Assembly: GCF_016495865.1 (NCBI RefSeq)
Contig: NZ_CP054706.1
Span: forward strand, 2,480,001 to 2,544,000
Origin: Salicibibacter cibi
GTDB taxonomy: Bacteria; Bacillota; Bacilli; Bacillales; Marinococcaceae
Direction: 5' to 3'
Length of the DNA: 64,000 nt
Below, piece by piece: positions 1 to 8,615 of the stretch. The notes beneath the pieces were generated by a model that saw only the letters and a program-made list of their open reading frames with translations, had not been told where the DNA came from and ran no database searches. The first letter of the stretch is position 1. Every line of letters starts with the position of its first letter. Position numbers and translations under genes: made by a program.

Positions 1-43
1 CAAACGCTGCTACGATGGCTGCTAATATCGATGGTTCACTCAA
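1..43 (-). CDS. mraY: MraY, phospho-MurNAc-pentapeptide transferase (5' end only)
   Basis: Only the first 14 codons are in the window. The frame opens with TTG at 43-41 and reads MSEPSILAAIVAAF, a hydrophobic start of the kind expected for the membrane enzyme that makes lipid I. A strong ribosome binding site (AAAGGAGTG) lies just upstream at about 50-58. The call rests mainly on position: mraY follows murE in the division/cell-wall cluster of Bacillus. The visible protein is too short to prove the family. Confidence 0.6.
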   Translation of the reverse strand, partial: MSEPSILAAIVAAF

Positions 44-328
44 GATGTTCACTCCTTTCGTTTCATTTCGGTAAGGTTTTGAGGTGCCCGGAGGTCCTGC
101 ACAGCACCTAAGATTGTGAATTTCGTGCTTTGGAGGTGATTGTGATTCACGTTTCAGGGGGTACATTAGACCTTCCATCGAACCCCGAATCGCTGATTCT
201 CGCACCTCAGGGGTACCTTGTTTCTCGATTTGGTGTCCCTGCAATACAGATGTTTTATGTTCTGTTTAGCCACTTTCAAGACTTAGCATCCTTTGAGCGC
301 TCGCTACTTTCTTTTTTCCACCGTATGT
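44..328. other. Long murE-mraY intergenic spacer
   Basis: This 285-bp stretch separates murE from mraY. That is long for genes of one operon. It holds the mraY ribosome binding site at its left edge and short inverted repeats such as AGGTGC/GCACCT near 85-112. I see no supported gene or clear terminator. The plus-strand reading frames here lack ribosome binding sites and resemble nothing known to me. Confidence 0.4.
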
Positions 329-1801
329 CTATTTTTCACCTTTCTGCCGGTCGTGTATCGCTATCTTTGCTTCAATGCGATCGTCGAACGTATGGTAGGT
401 TCCGTCGACCTCTTGATAGGGCTCATGCCCTTTGCCGGCAATCACGATGACATCTTTGCTTTTTGCTTTACGAACAGCGTAACGAATGGCTTCTTTTCGG
501 TCCACGATCGTCCGGAAGGATTGGCCTTCCACCCCTGCTTCCATATCCCGAAGAATGGTTCGCGGGTCTTCACTGCGTGGATTATCCGTCGTGAAAATCG
601 CTTCATCCGCGTATGCAGCAGCGATTCTTGCCATCTCGGGTCGTTTCGTACGGTCCCGATCCCCACCGCATCCGACAATCACGTAGACATCTTGTTCTGT
701 CAGCTCCCGGACCGTTTGCAATATGTTATCCAAGCTGTCGGGCGTATGGGCATAATCGACAATCACCGCGAAATTCTGCCCTTCTTCAACCGGCTCAAAG
801 CGCCCGGGGACCGGTTTCGCAGATTCCAGGCTCTGTTTAATGACCGACAAGGAAACCCCGGACGCATATGCTGCCGCCGCTGCAGCCAACGCATTATATA
901 CGCTGAAACGACCGATCATTTTCAAGTTTAATTCAATCGATGCTTCGCCTATTACAAGCGTAAAAAATGTTCCCGTCGGCCGCGCGTGCAAATCACGGGC
1001 ACGAACATCCACTCCGTCCCGCAGGCCGTACGTGAGGACCGGCGCTGCGGTTACATCCATCATGTAGCGGGCGTAAGGATCGTCGTTATTGACAATTGCC
1101 ACCTTCAAATCCTGATCATAAGCGTTGCCAAGTTGTGAAAACAAGAGTCCCTTGGCCTGTTTATAATCGTCCATCGTTTCATGATAATCCAGGTGTTCGA
1201 CACTTAAATTGGTAAACACAGCGATATTAAACGTCGTTCCGCGAACTCTGCCGAGGGATAGGGCGTGCGAAGAGACTTCCATCGTCACATCGGTTACGCC
1301 CGTTTCCTTCATTTCCGAAAAGGTTTGTTGCAACACTAATGATTCCGGGGTCGTATTTTTGGCTTCGAAGACTTCGTCATTATATTGCGTATAAAGGGTA
1401 CCAATCAAGCCTGTATTTCGATTGTCCTCTTGTAATATTTGATTCAATAGATGCGTAGTTGTCGTCTTCCCGTTCGTTCCGGTGACACCTATGATGTTTA
1501 GATCGTGGGTTGGGCTATGGTAAAAACGGTTGGCGATTTGCGCAAGGGCCCGTTTGCTGTCAGATACAATGATGGTTGGAACATCGACGTTCACATCTTC
1601 CTCGGCAACAATCGCGACTGCCCCCTTTTTAACAGCTTCTCGCGCATACCGGTGGCCATCGACCGTAAAGCCGCGAATGGCAACAAATAATGTGCCTGCT
1701 TGTGCAAGGCGAGAATCCATTTCCACGGAAGTGATGATTGGATTTTCAGTTTTCGTTTTGGTATATGCGAGCAAGCCCGCCAAGCATTCCTGCAAATACA
1801 T
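329..1801 (-). CDS. murE: UDP-MurNAc-tripeptide synthetase (meso-DAP adding)
   Basis: The 490-residue protein adds the third amino acid to the peptidoglycan stem peptide in the cytoplasm, using ATP. The Mur ligase P-loop TGTNGKTT is at residues 107-114, the carbamylated-lysine region YKQAKG at about 213-218, and VDYAHTPDS at 349-357. The specificity motif DNPR at 406-409 indicates meso-diaminopimelate rather than lysine as substrate, as in Bacillus. The ATG start has AAAGGAAG eight bases upstream. The gene follows spoVD, and a strong stem-loop lies between the two. Length and motifs are normal for the family. Confidence 0.97.
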   Translation of the reverse strand: MYLQECLAGLLAYTKTKTENPIITSVEMDSRLAQAGTLFVAIRGFTVDGHRYAREAVKKGAVAIVAEEDVNVDVPTIIVSDSKRALAQIANRFYHSPTHDLNIIGVTGTNGKTTTTHLLNQILQEDNRNTGLIGTLYTQYNDEVFEAKNTTPESLVLQQTFSEMKETGVTDVTMEVSSHALSLGRVRGTTFNIAVFTNLSVEHLDYHETMDDYKQAKGLLFSQLGNAYDQDLKVAIVNNDDPYARYMMDVTAAPVLTYGLRDGVDVRARDLHARPTGTFFTLVIGEASIELNLKMIGRFSVYNALAAAAAAYASGVSLSVIKQSLESAKPVPGRFEPVEEGQNFAVIVDYAHTPDSLDNILQTVRELTEQDVYVIVGCGGDRDRTKRPEMARIAAAYADEAIFTTDNPRSEDPRTILRDMEAGVEGQSFRTIVDRKEAIRYAVRKAKSKDVIVIAGKGHEPYQEVDGTYHTFDDRIEAKIAIHDRQKGEK

Positions 1802-1850
1802 ACATTTTTCTTCCTTTCAGTCCCTGACTTCCACTATCAACATGTGAGAA

Positions 1851-1872
1851 CAGCCAAGGCTTTCCTTGGCTG
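1851..1872 (-). promoter_or_regulatory. Stem-loop between spoVD and murE
   Basis: CAGCCAAGG and CCTTGGCTG form a perfect 9-bp stem with a 4-base loop. No uridine run follows on the minus strand, so it is not a typical intrinsic terminator. It could be an RNA processing or stability element that separates spoVD from the essential murE transcript. Confidence 0.45.
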
Positions 1873-1889
1873 AGCATATATTAACTATT

Positions 1890-3818
1890 TTAATCGCTTT
1901 CGTCCCTCATGTACAGACGAAGCGTGGAGCCTTCTTCTACTCTCTCGCCTGCAGCGGGGGATTGGCGGTAAATTTCTTCCCCTTCTCCTGAAATTTCCAG
2001 GTTCAGTGGATAATTGGCATCATGCAATTCTCTTAATGTCAATCCCGTGACATCAGGGACGTCCAAGTAAGGGACATCGGACCAAGTTAATTCCTTTTCG
2101 ATTTGATCCTCTCGCCGCGGCACACCCATCGCCTGCAAACTGTCCCCAATGACGTTGCCGACGATCGGCGCTGCTACGACTCCTCCGAATTGTACCGTTT
2201 CTTTCGGATTATCGATAGCGACATATACGACGATCTCAGGATCGTCGGCCGGCGCGAAACCAATGAACGAAACGATATGGTTGTTTTCCAAATAACGCCC
2301 ACCTTGCGCTTTCTGGGCGGTTCCTGTCTTTCCGCCGACACGATATCCGTCAACGAACGCTCCCCCGCCGGTACCTTGCGCAACGACATGTTCCAAAGCC
2401 CGTCGCACTTCAGCCGAAGCTTCTTCGGATATTACTTGCTGTTTTTCCATTGGAGTCTGGCTGTCCAGAACAACGCCATCATCGGGATCGAGCCAATCTT
2501 TAGCGATAAAAGGCTGATAAAGGGTCCCCCCGTTTACTGCTGCGGCAACGGCGGCCACTTGTTGGATCGGAGTCACGGACACGCCCTGCCCAAATGCTGT
2601 CGTGGAACGTTCCAACGGCCCCACATTCTCTACATCGAATAGGATGCCGGTCCCTTCCCCTTCCAAGTCAATGCCTGTTCGTTCCCCAAAGCCAAACTGA
2701 TCAATATAGTCAAACAACGTCTCTGTTCCCAACTTTTCTCCCAACGATACAAATCCGGGGTTACAAGAGTTTTGCACAACTTCCAAATACGTTTGTTCGC
2801 CATGCCCGCCTTTTTTCCAACAATTCAAACGTTGTCCGGCTACTGTAATGTATCCGGGGTCATTAAATGTATCTTCGTCGAGATCCACTTCGTTTTCTTC
2901 AAGGGCAGCCGCAAGGGTAATAATCTTGAACGTAGAGCCCGGTTCATACGTAGACCAAATTGGACGGTTTTGATCATAAATCTCCGGGGAAACCGCTTGG
3001 TAATCATCCGGATTATAGTGTGGCCGGCTGGCCATCCCAAGGATTTCTCCATTGTCAGGGTCCATGGCAATGGCAAGCGCCCCGTCCGGATTGTACGAGG
3101 CCTCAGCGTTGTCCAACTCCCGTTCGATAATCGTTTGCACTTGATCGTCAATGGTTAACCGCACATCCATGCCATTTTGCGGGGCTTGATATTGATCGGC
3201 CATATCCGGCAACCGTTGCCCTTGGGCATCAGAGAAAAAAGAAACGTGTCCACTTTCGCCTTGCAAGCGTTCATCGTATTGTTTTTCGATGCCTGTAAGT
3301 CCTTGATTATCAATGCCGGCAAATCCCAACACGTGGGAAAGGTATTCGCCGTTCGGATAGTGGCGTTTGTTATCTTCGACAATGTAAACGCCGGGCAAAC
3401 GTTGTTCCCGCACTTCCGATGCGCGTTCTTGATCAATCTTGCGTCCGAAAGGGGTCAATCGAACCATCGAGCTGTTCTCTGTGATTTGCTCATATACATC
3501 TTGCCGATCACTTTCCAAAACGTCAGCGAGTTGCTCAGATGTTTCCACCGGGTCCTCGATCTGTCTCGGAACAACGAGGACCGATGGCGCACTGACATTC
3601 GTTGCCAACGCTTCGCCATGTCGATCCAATATCTCTCCGCGCTCCGCTTCAAAAGGCAAATCCCTGCTCCATGATTCCTCAGCTTCTTCTGTCAACCAAC
3701 CGCCAAGTGAAAACTGTACGTAGCCGAGCCTTGCCATGAGCAACAGCGTTAACGCGATCCCAGCCAGCAAAGCCAAGAGTAACCTTCGGCGCACGAGCGT
3801 TCTCGTTATTTTAGACAT
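1890..3818 (-). CDS. spoVD: SpoVD, sporulation-specific class B penicillin-binding protein
   Basis: A 642-residue transpeptidase used for spore cortex peptidoglycan. It has one N-terminal membrane anchor (about residues 10-32), a dimerization domain, and a transpeptidase domain with STFK (295-298), SCN (351-353) and KTGT (497-500). A single PASTA domain forms the C-terminus (about 585-642). I chose the ATG at 3818 rather than the ATG at 3833. AGGTGG sits six bases before 3818, and the longer form would place its start inside that ribosome binding site. The gene lies between pbpB and murE, as in B. subtilis. Confidence 0.95.
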   Translation of the reverse strand: MSKITRTLVRRRLLLALLAGIALTLLLMARLGYVQFSLGGWLTEEAEESWSRDLPFEAERGEILDRHGEALATNVSAPSVLVVPRQIEDPVETSEQLADVLESDRQDVYEQITENSSMVRLTPFGRKIDQERASEVREQRLPGVYIVEDNKRHYPNGEYLSHVLGFAGIDNQGLTGIEKQYDERLQGESGHVSFFSDAQGQRLPDMADQYQAPQNGMDVRLTIDDQVQTIIERELDNAEASYNPDGALAIAMDPDNGEILGMASRPHYNPDDYQAVSPEIYDQNRPIWSTYEPGSTFKIITLAAALEENEVDLDEDTFNDPGYITVAGQRLNCWKKGGHGEQTYLEVVQNSCNPGFVSLGEKLGTETLFDYIDQFGFGERTGIDLEGEGTGILFDVENVGPLERSTTAFGQGVSVTPIQQVAAVAAAVNGGTLYQPFIAKDWLDPDDGVVLDSQTPMEKQQVISEEASAEVRRALEHVVAQGTGGGAFVDGYRVGGKTGTAQKAQGGRYLENNHIVSFIGFAPADDPEIVVYVAIDNPKETVQFGGVVAAPIVGNVIGDSLQAMGVPRREDQIEKELTWSDVPYLDVPDVTGLTLRELHDANYPLNLEISGEGEEIYRQSPAAGERVEEGSTLRLYMRDESD

Positions 3819-3901
3819 GAAAGGCCACCTCATCTGATAGATACTTCCCTTTCAAATCTATGCTTGTACGCCTGCTTTATGAACGCGGAGCATCCATTTG
3901 C

Positions 3902-6121
3902 TCACTCTTCGCCTGTTTCTTCTTCATCTTCTTCCTCTTCTTCCTCTTCTTCATCATTTTCGTCTTCTTCATCAGGATGGGCAAACTCCACGCTGACGGA
4001 GTCCGTGCTCTCGACTTCACTTCCCGGTTCCAGGCTTTGATCCCTCACATATCCGGTGCCGGAGTGCTCGATATTCATGCCTGTCGCTGTGCTGAATTTC
4101 ACGACATCCCTGGCCGACCAACCTGTCATGTCAGGCATATCCCATCTGTCGTCGCTAACGAGAAAGATTTTTTCTCCATCAATGACGTCCTCGCCGGCAA
4201 ATGGGTATTGACTTTCAATTCGATTGCCCTCTCCCAGTATAAAGGGCTCTAGATTTTGTTCGCTCACGGTCTCAGCCGCTGGTTCCGAACGATCCCCCGT
4301 CACGTCTTCCAATTCAATTCCGCCCGCTTCGGACGTTCCCTCTTCTTCAAGGTCTGCCGATTCATCTGGCTGCAGATTTAAATATTGCATACTTTGCTGC
4401 ATTACTGTGTTAAATATCGTAGAAACCGGCTGTGTACCGGGCTCATCTTCCGATAAATCCGGCCGGTCAACGGCCACGTATGCGACAATTTCAGGATCTT
4501 CGGCCGGGGCCATCCCCAAAAATGAAAATATGTTTTCGTCACGCCCGGATAGATAACCATTTTCCGAGGGGATTTGCGCCGTCCCCGTTTTTCCGGCGAT
4601 CGTCATATCATCTACTTGAAAGGCACCGCCGGTACCGTTTTCTCCGTAGACCACTTCCAACAATTGTTCCTTGACTTCTTCTGCCGTTTCTTCGGAAATC
4701 GGCTCCCCGGCAATCTCGGGTTCACTTTCATAGACCGTTTCATTGACATTTTCATTCTCAATACGATCCACAATATAAGGATGCATCATCTGCCCGTCAT
4801 TTGCAATCGCCGTAATCGCCTGGATTTGCTGCATTGGCGTAACCGCCGACGATTGGCCAAAAGCGGTATACATGGCATCAAGGTCCCCTTCACTTATCAC
4901 GCCTGGCGCTTCATTGGGGAGTTCAATACCGGTCTCTTCGCCAAAACCGAAACGGTCAAGGTATTCGTATAAAATGTCGGCACCCATGACTTCATTGACG
5001 AGTTTTGAAAAACCAACATTGGAAGAGCGCTCCATTGCCTCATCGAACGAAATGGTGCCCCAACCTTCTCCGTTATTATGATCGCTAATGGTATTGTCAT
5101 AACCGGGGTCGTAGGTTCCGGATTCGAACTCCTCATCGCCATCATACTCCCCACTATCGATGGCTGCGGACATGGTAAATATTTTCTGCGTTGATCCGGG
5201 TTCAAAATGGTCGGAAACGGCATAATTTGTGTGATTGGTAATATCTTCATAATCGTTTGGGTTAAAGGAAGGACGATTGCTCATAGCAAGAATTTCGCCC
5301 GTCTTGGCGTTTGCAACAACCGTGATCATTCGTTCCGGATCGTACTCATCATCGACCGAGGTCATCGCCTGTTCCAACGCCAGTTGGATATTGGAATCCA
5401 AAGTCAGGTGGACATCGTTTCCATCGTAGGCATCGCTTATTTCTTCCTCACTGCCGGGAAGCGGAACACCATTCCGCGCAACTTGGTAACTCATGGAACC
5501 GCCTTCGCCTTCAAGTTCTTGATCCAAGGCGGCTTCAAGTCCCATAACCGCATCTCCCGTTCCCCGATCGACGTAGCCAAGCACGTGGGAGGCAAATGCT
5601 TGATTCGGGTAATAGCGCATTGGTTCGGGGCGAAAATGAATCCCTTCTAAATTTAAGTCTTCGATTTCTTCTCTTTCTTCAAAACTAAGTTGGCGTGCAC
5701 CTGCGCCTAGTTCAACTTGGAATTGATCGCTTGTCAAAAGCTCGGCCAAGCGCTCTTCCTCCATATCAATATAAGGGGCAAGGGTTTCCGCCGTTTCTTC
5801 CGGATTGTCAATGGCGCCTTCGTACCCATCTTGAAGAACCGCAAAAGCACTATAGCTGGTTACTTCTTCCGCGATGGCGTCTCCGTTGCTTGCATAAATG
5901 TTGCCGCGTTCTCCTTGCAAGGGCTCATCGTTCGTCCACCGTTCATTTGCAAGCGTTTCTAAATCCACGTCGTCGATTTCTTGGGAAACTTGTACAAACA
6001 AAAACCTTCCGCTCAATACTGCGATAATGATGGCTGCCAGCCCAAAAAGAAGAAATGCTCTGGAAATGATCGTTGTTCGCTTCAACAGCCCCACCACCCG
6101 CGCATGAAATTTTTCCGGCAA
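3902..6121 (-). CDS. pbpB: PBP2B/FtsI, division-specific transpeptidase
   Basis: A 739-residue class B penicillin-binding protein that crosslinks septal peptidoglycan. It has a membrane anchor at about 20-45, STQK at 310-313, SSN at 366-368 and KTGT at 511-514, followed by PASTA-like repeats (about 605-700). The last 35 residues are almost entirely Glu/Asp, an unusual acidic tail. The first possible start is TTG at 6121, with no clear ribosome binding site. TTG at 6085 (MKRTTIIS) follows GGGTGG at good spacing and may be the real start. It follows ftsL in the division operon. Confidence 0.93.
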   Translation of the reverse strand: MPEKFHARVVGLLKRTTIISRAFLLFGLAAIIIAVLSGRFLFVQVSQEIDDVDLETLANERWTNDEPLQGERGNIYASNGDAIAEEVTSYSAFAVLQDGYEGAIDNPEETAETLAPYIDMEEERLAELLTSDQFQVELGAGARQLSFEEREEIEDLNLEGIHFRPEPMRYYPNQAFASHVLGYVDRGTGDAVMGLEAALDQELEGEGGSMSYQVARNGVPLPGSEEEISDAYDGNDVHLTLDSNIQLALEQAMTSVDDEYDPERMITVVANAKTGEILAMSNRPSFNPNDYEDITNHTNYAVSDHFEPGSTQKIFTMSAAIDSGEYDGDEEFESGTYDPGYDNTISDHNNGEGWGTISFDEAMERSSNVGFSKLVNEVMGADILYEYLDRFGFGEETGIELPNEAPGVISEGDLDAMYTAFGQSSAVTPMQQIQAITAIANDGQMMHPYIVDRIENENVNETVYESEPEIAGEPISEETAEEVKEQLLEVVYGENGTGGAFQVDDMTIAGKTGTAQIPSENGYLSGRDENIFSFLGMAPAEDPEIVAYVAVDRPDLSEDEPGTQPVSTIFNTVMQQSMQYLNLQPDESADLEEEGTSEAGGIELEDVTGDRSEPAAETVSEQNLEPFILGEGNRIESQYPFAGEDVIDGEKIFLVSDDRWDMPDMTGWSARDVVKFSTATGMNIEHSGTGYVRDQSLEPGSEVESTDSVSVEFAHPDEEDENDEEEEEEEEDEEETGEE

Positions 6122-6145
6122 AATCGAACTCGCTGACGAAAGGCT

Positions 6146-6493
6146 TTAAGGCTGAAGGACGGTGACATTATCTTCATTTAGCTCCATTCCATTTTCTTGG
6201 GCGATTTCCAAAATGCGCTCGGGATCACTAAGTTCCGAAACTTGGTGCTCAAGCCCTTCATTATGCTGTTGCTGTTGGTTAAGTTCACTTTGGAGTTGGG
6301 AGATATCCTGTTCTTGCCCATACATGCTTGCATAGTTTGAGACCATGAGCACTGCAGTAACGACAATCACTATTGCGATCAAGGCTATTAAGTATTTTTC
6401 GCCACGGGTAAATTTCTTTTCAATTTGACTCCGAACGGTTTGTACTTGTCTTTGCTCTTCTCTTGCCGGTTGTTTTTGTGTTGCCTGGCTCAT
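6146..6493 (-). CDS. ftsL: Cell division protein FtsL
   Basis: A 115-residue bitopic membrane protein of the divisome. It has a basic cytoplasmic N-terminus, one transmembrane helix at about 33-52, and an extracytoplasmic heptad-repeat coiled coil rich in Gln/Glu (about 55-100). The coiled coil pairs with DivIC/FtsB-type partners. The ATG comes directly after the rsmH stop, and the ribosome binding site GGAGGG is embedded in the end of rsmH. Identification rests on topology, length and position, because FtsL sequences are poorly conserved. Confidence 0.9.
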   Translation of the reverse strand: MSQATQKQPAREEQRQVQTVRSQIEKKFTRGEKYLIALIAIVIVVTAVLMVSNYASMYGQEQDISQLQSELNQQQQHNEGLEHQVSELSDPERILEIAQENGMELNEDNVTVLQP

Positions 6494-7444
6494 TTACGCC
6501 CTCCTCTCCCCAATTTTTTCAACAATACGCAACCGTGCCGATCTTGCCCGGCGATTTCTTGCAATCTCTTCACGTGAAGGTACAATTGGCTTTTTATTGA
6601 TCCACTTCATCGTCGGTTTCATATGTTCGGGAACGACCGGAAGTCCGGATGGAAGTTCGGGTGTTTTGCAATACGTATTCAGCGTTCGTTTTGCAATGGC
6701 GTCTTCTAAAGAATGGAAAGTAATGACGGCCATTCGCCCTTCTAATTCCAGTTTGGCAACGAATGCGGATAGCGCATCTTCAAATGCTTGCAGTTCATCG
6801 TTGACGGCAATTCGAAGCGCTTGGAACGTTCGTTTTGCCGGATGTCCGCCGCTTCTTCGCGCTGCTGCAGGGATTGCCTGCTTGACAAGCTCGGCTAATT
6901 GTTCCGTTGAAGTGATTTTGGTTTTTCCCCGTTCCGTTTCGATCGCACGGGCGATGGATTTTGCGAATTTTTCTTCTCCGTATCGAGAGAGGATATGCAC
7001 GATGGATTCAAACGGCCACGTATGGACAATTTCCTCGGCGGTGAGGGGCTGATGCCTGTCCATGCGCATATCGAGCGGTTCATCGCCACGGTAACTAAAG
7101 CCGCGTGTTTTATCATCCAGTTGCGGGGAAGAGACCCCAAGGTCAAACAGTACGCCATTCACACGTTCCACACCGAATGTATCCAGTTTGGCGGGAGCAT
7201 CACGGAAGTTTCCATGGGCAAACGTCACCCTTTCTTCTTCCCAAAAACGTTCACGACCGGCCTCAATCGCTTCTTGGTCCGAATCAAATGCATACAGGTG
7301 ACCGTACGCATTCAACTGTTTCAAGACTTCCGCCGAGTGGCCGCCACGACCATACGTACAATCCACATAGGTGCCGGTTTCGACGATGTTAAGCCCGGCA
7401 ATCGCCTCCTGTAACAATACGGTTTCATGGCTGTATTGGCTGAT
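6494..7444 (-). CDS. rsmH: 16S rRNA m4C1402 methyltransferase RsmH (MraW)
   Basis: A SAM-dependent methyltransferase acting on C1402 in the 16S rRNA decoding centre. The conserved N-terminus YSHETVLLQEAI, the SAM-binding DCTYGRGGHS and the FHSLED motif are visible. The start is problematic. A strong ribosome binding site (GAAGGGGGG) lies just after the mraZ stop, but no ATG, GTG or TTG follows in frame before the conserved region. The best-placed codon is ATC at 7444, giving 316 residues (B. subtilis 311). The nearest normal start codons are inside mraZ (TTG 7519, GTG 7495, TTG 7489). Confidence 0.93.
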   Translation of the reverse strand: MSQYSHETVLLQEAIAGLNIVETGTYVDCTYGRGGHSAEVLKQLNAYGHLYAFDSDQEAIEAGRERFWEEERVTFAHGNFRDAPAKLDTFGVERVNGVLFDLGVSSPQLDDKTRGFSYRGDEPLDMRMDRHQPLTAEEIVHTWPFESIVHILSRYGEEKFAKSIARAIETERGKTKITSTEQLAELVKQAIPAAARRSGGHPAKRTFQALRIAVNDELQAFEDALSAFVAKLELEGRMAVITFHSLEDAIAKRTLNTYCKTPELPSGLPVVPEHMKPTMKWINKKPIVPSREEIARNRRARSARLRIVEKIGERRA

Positions 7445-7457
7445 AAAAATCCCCCCT

Positions 7458-7889
7458 TCACAAGTCCAGGTCTTCCAACGATTCCGCAATATCACTAAAG
7501 GAGCTTTGAGATTCCGCAAAGTATTCTTCCCACATTGATTGATTCCAAATCTCTACACGTCGGGATACGCCAATCACGACGCAATCCTTTTCCAATTTTG
7601 CATGCTGGCAAAGCGTAGAAGGGATATTTACCCTGCCTTGTTTATCGAAACTGGCTTCAGCGGCACCGGAAAAGAAAAAGCGTGTAAATGCGCGCGCATC
7701 TTTTTTTGTGAAGGGCAGCGTTTTTAATTTCTGTTCCAATTGCTCCCATTCAGTTTTCGGGTATACAAAGACACACTGGTCCATCCCTCTTGTGATCACA
7801 AACTGATCGCCCAACTCTTCTCGAAATTTTGAAGGAATGATCAGTCTGCCTTTTTGATCGATGGTGTGTGTGTATTCTCCCATGAACAT
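7458..7889 (-). CDS. mraZ: MraZ, transcriptional regulator of the division cluster
   Basis: A 143-residue protein with two SpoVT/AbrB-like half domains, each carrying the DxxxR-type signature (DQKGRLIIP and DKQGRVNIP). MraZ forms a ring and represses its own operon by binding repeats upstream. I chose the ATG at 7889 ([11 protein letters not shown]), which matches the family N-terminus and length; the frame is open further upstream but is not conserved. The next gene, rsmH, starts immediately downstream. Three GTGG repeats at 10-bp spacing lie upstream. Confidence 0.96.
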   Translation of the reverse strand: MFMGEYTHTIDQKGRLIIPSKFREELGDQFVITRGMDQCVFVYPKTEWEQLEQKLKTLPFTKKDARAFTRFFFSGAAEASFDKQGRVNIPSTLCQHAKLEKDCVVIGVSRRVEIWNQSMWEEYFAESQSSFSDIAESLEDLDL

Positions 7890-7905
7890 GGCGCGCCGTT
7901 CCCTT

Positions 7906-7950
7906 CCACTTAGTACCCCTAATTTACCACAAACCCCCACTTTACACCAC
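7906..7950 (-). promoter_or_regulatory. Candidate MraZ operator (phased GTGG boxes)
   Basis: On the minus strand GTGG occurs at 7950-7947, 7940-7937 and 7930-7927, exactly 10 bp apart, with further G-rich boxes at 7919-7916 and 7909-7906. Described MraZ boxes are short TGGG-type direct repeats separated by 5 bases, which gives the same 10-bp period. The position upstream of mraZ fits autoregulation. Confidence 0.6.
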
Positions 7951-8062
7951 GTTATTTTTTGGATTTTTTTGCGCTTTAAATGGAGTGACTCGTGGAACAT
8001 GCGAAAAATGGCGATTTTTGCGGTGAAATTTTTTATATTTTATCTTCGTTTTTCATGTGGAT

Positions 8063-8104
8063 AAAAAAAGGATGGCCACGCAGTTTTTCGGGCTCATCCT
8101 TTCG
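8063..8104 (-). terminator. Rho-independent terminator downstream of bshC
   Basis: On the minus strand AAGGATGAGCC pairs with GGCCATCCTT and is followed by seven T residues. It lies about 500 bp past the bshC stop, beyond an inserted repeat copy, and before the mraZ promoter region. Confidence 0.7.
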
Positions 8105-8399
8105 TCGATTTATTTTTTAGTAATAAATGCCGGGAGATATAGGGTTATTTCCGCCTAGAAGGAGCCGGCGCCCTAAATGGCAGTTACTAGGGGGAGAAAT
8201 AGTAGAGGGCGCACCCTTTGGCAAGAAATCGCTTTGTCGAGGATATGCACAATGGTTCGGCTATATGGGTGGGGACACATGTCTAGGGACGCCGACAACT
8301 GCCAAACAAAGCAAAGAGAAAAACGAACCTCGACAGAAAAAGTTCCCCACGGACGAATGAGTGGTGGGGAACGGTGGGGGGGGATAGATAGAATCATGG
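8105..8399. other. Gene-free stretch between mraZ and repeat copy A1
   Basis: I find no supported gene here. The stretch contains G-rich segments near 8265-8295 and 8360-8390 with a GGGGAC/GGGACG flavour resembling the 14-kb tandem repeat. Several overlapping plus-strand frames exist but show no ribosome binding site or recognisable protein, and they run into the repeat. Confidence 0.35.
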
Positions 8400-8590
8400 T
8401 CACCGCTACGGAAAAACACTACGCTTTCCGTGGGCCCCAAGCTCAGCCTCCTCAAAAAAAGAAGTTCACATTTTTCTGCGGGGTCTTCCCACTGCGCTTT
8501 CCCACAGGAGTCTCCGTGTTTTTCCTCCGCTAGCTAGTGCTATTACCATAATTAATCACTTATATCTACCATAGATTTTAGTGAAGAGCC
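8400..8590 (-). repeat. Dispersed GC-rich repeat, type A copy 1
   Basis: This is about 190 bp and closely matches 47617-47815 in inverted orientation, with a shorter copy at 28797-28974. Shared blocks on the minus strand include GGCTCTTC, GGAGACTCCTGTGGGAAAGC, GAGGAGGCTGAGCTTGG and CCACGGAAAGCGTAG. It has no coding capacity of its own. It separates bshC from its terminator. Confidence 0.85.
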
Positions 8591-8615
8591 GTGGTGAGAA
8601 GTGGGGGATTTCTTT

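Noticed and set aside
8177..8533. 118-codon frame between mraZ and bshC
   Set aside because: It runs through repeat copy A1, overlaps other frames of similar length, and has no ribosome binding site or recognisable domain.
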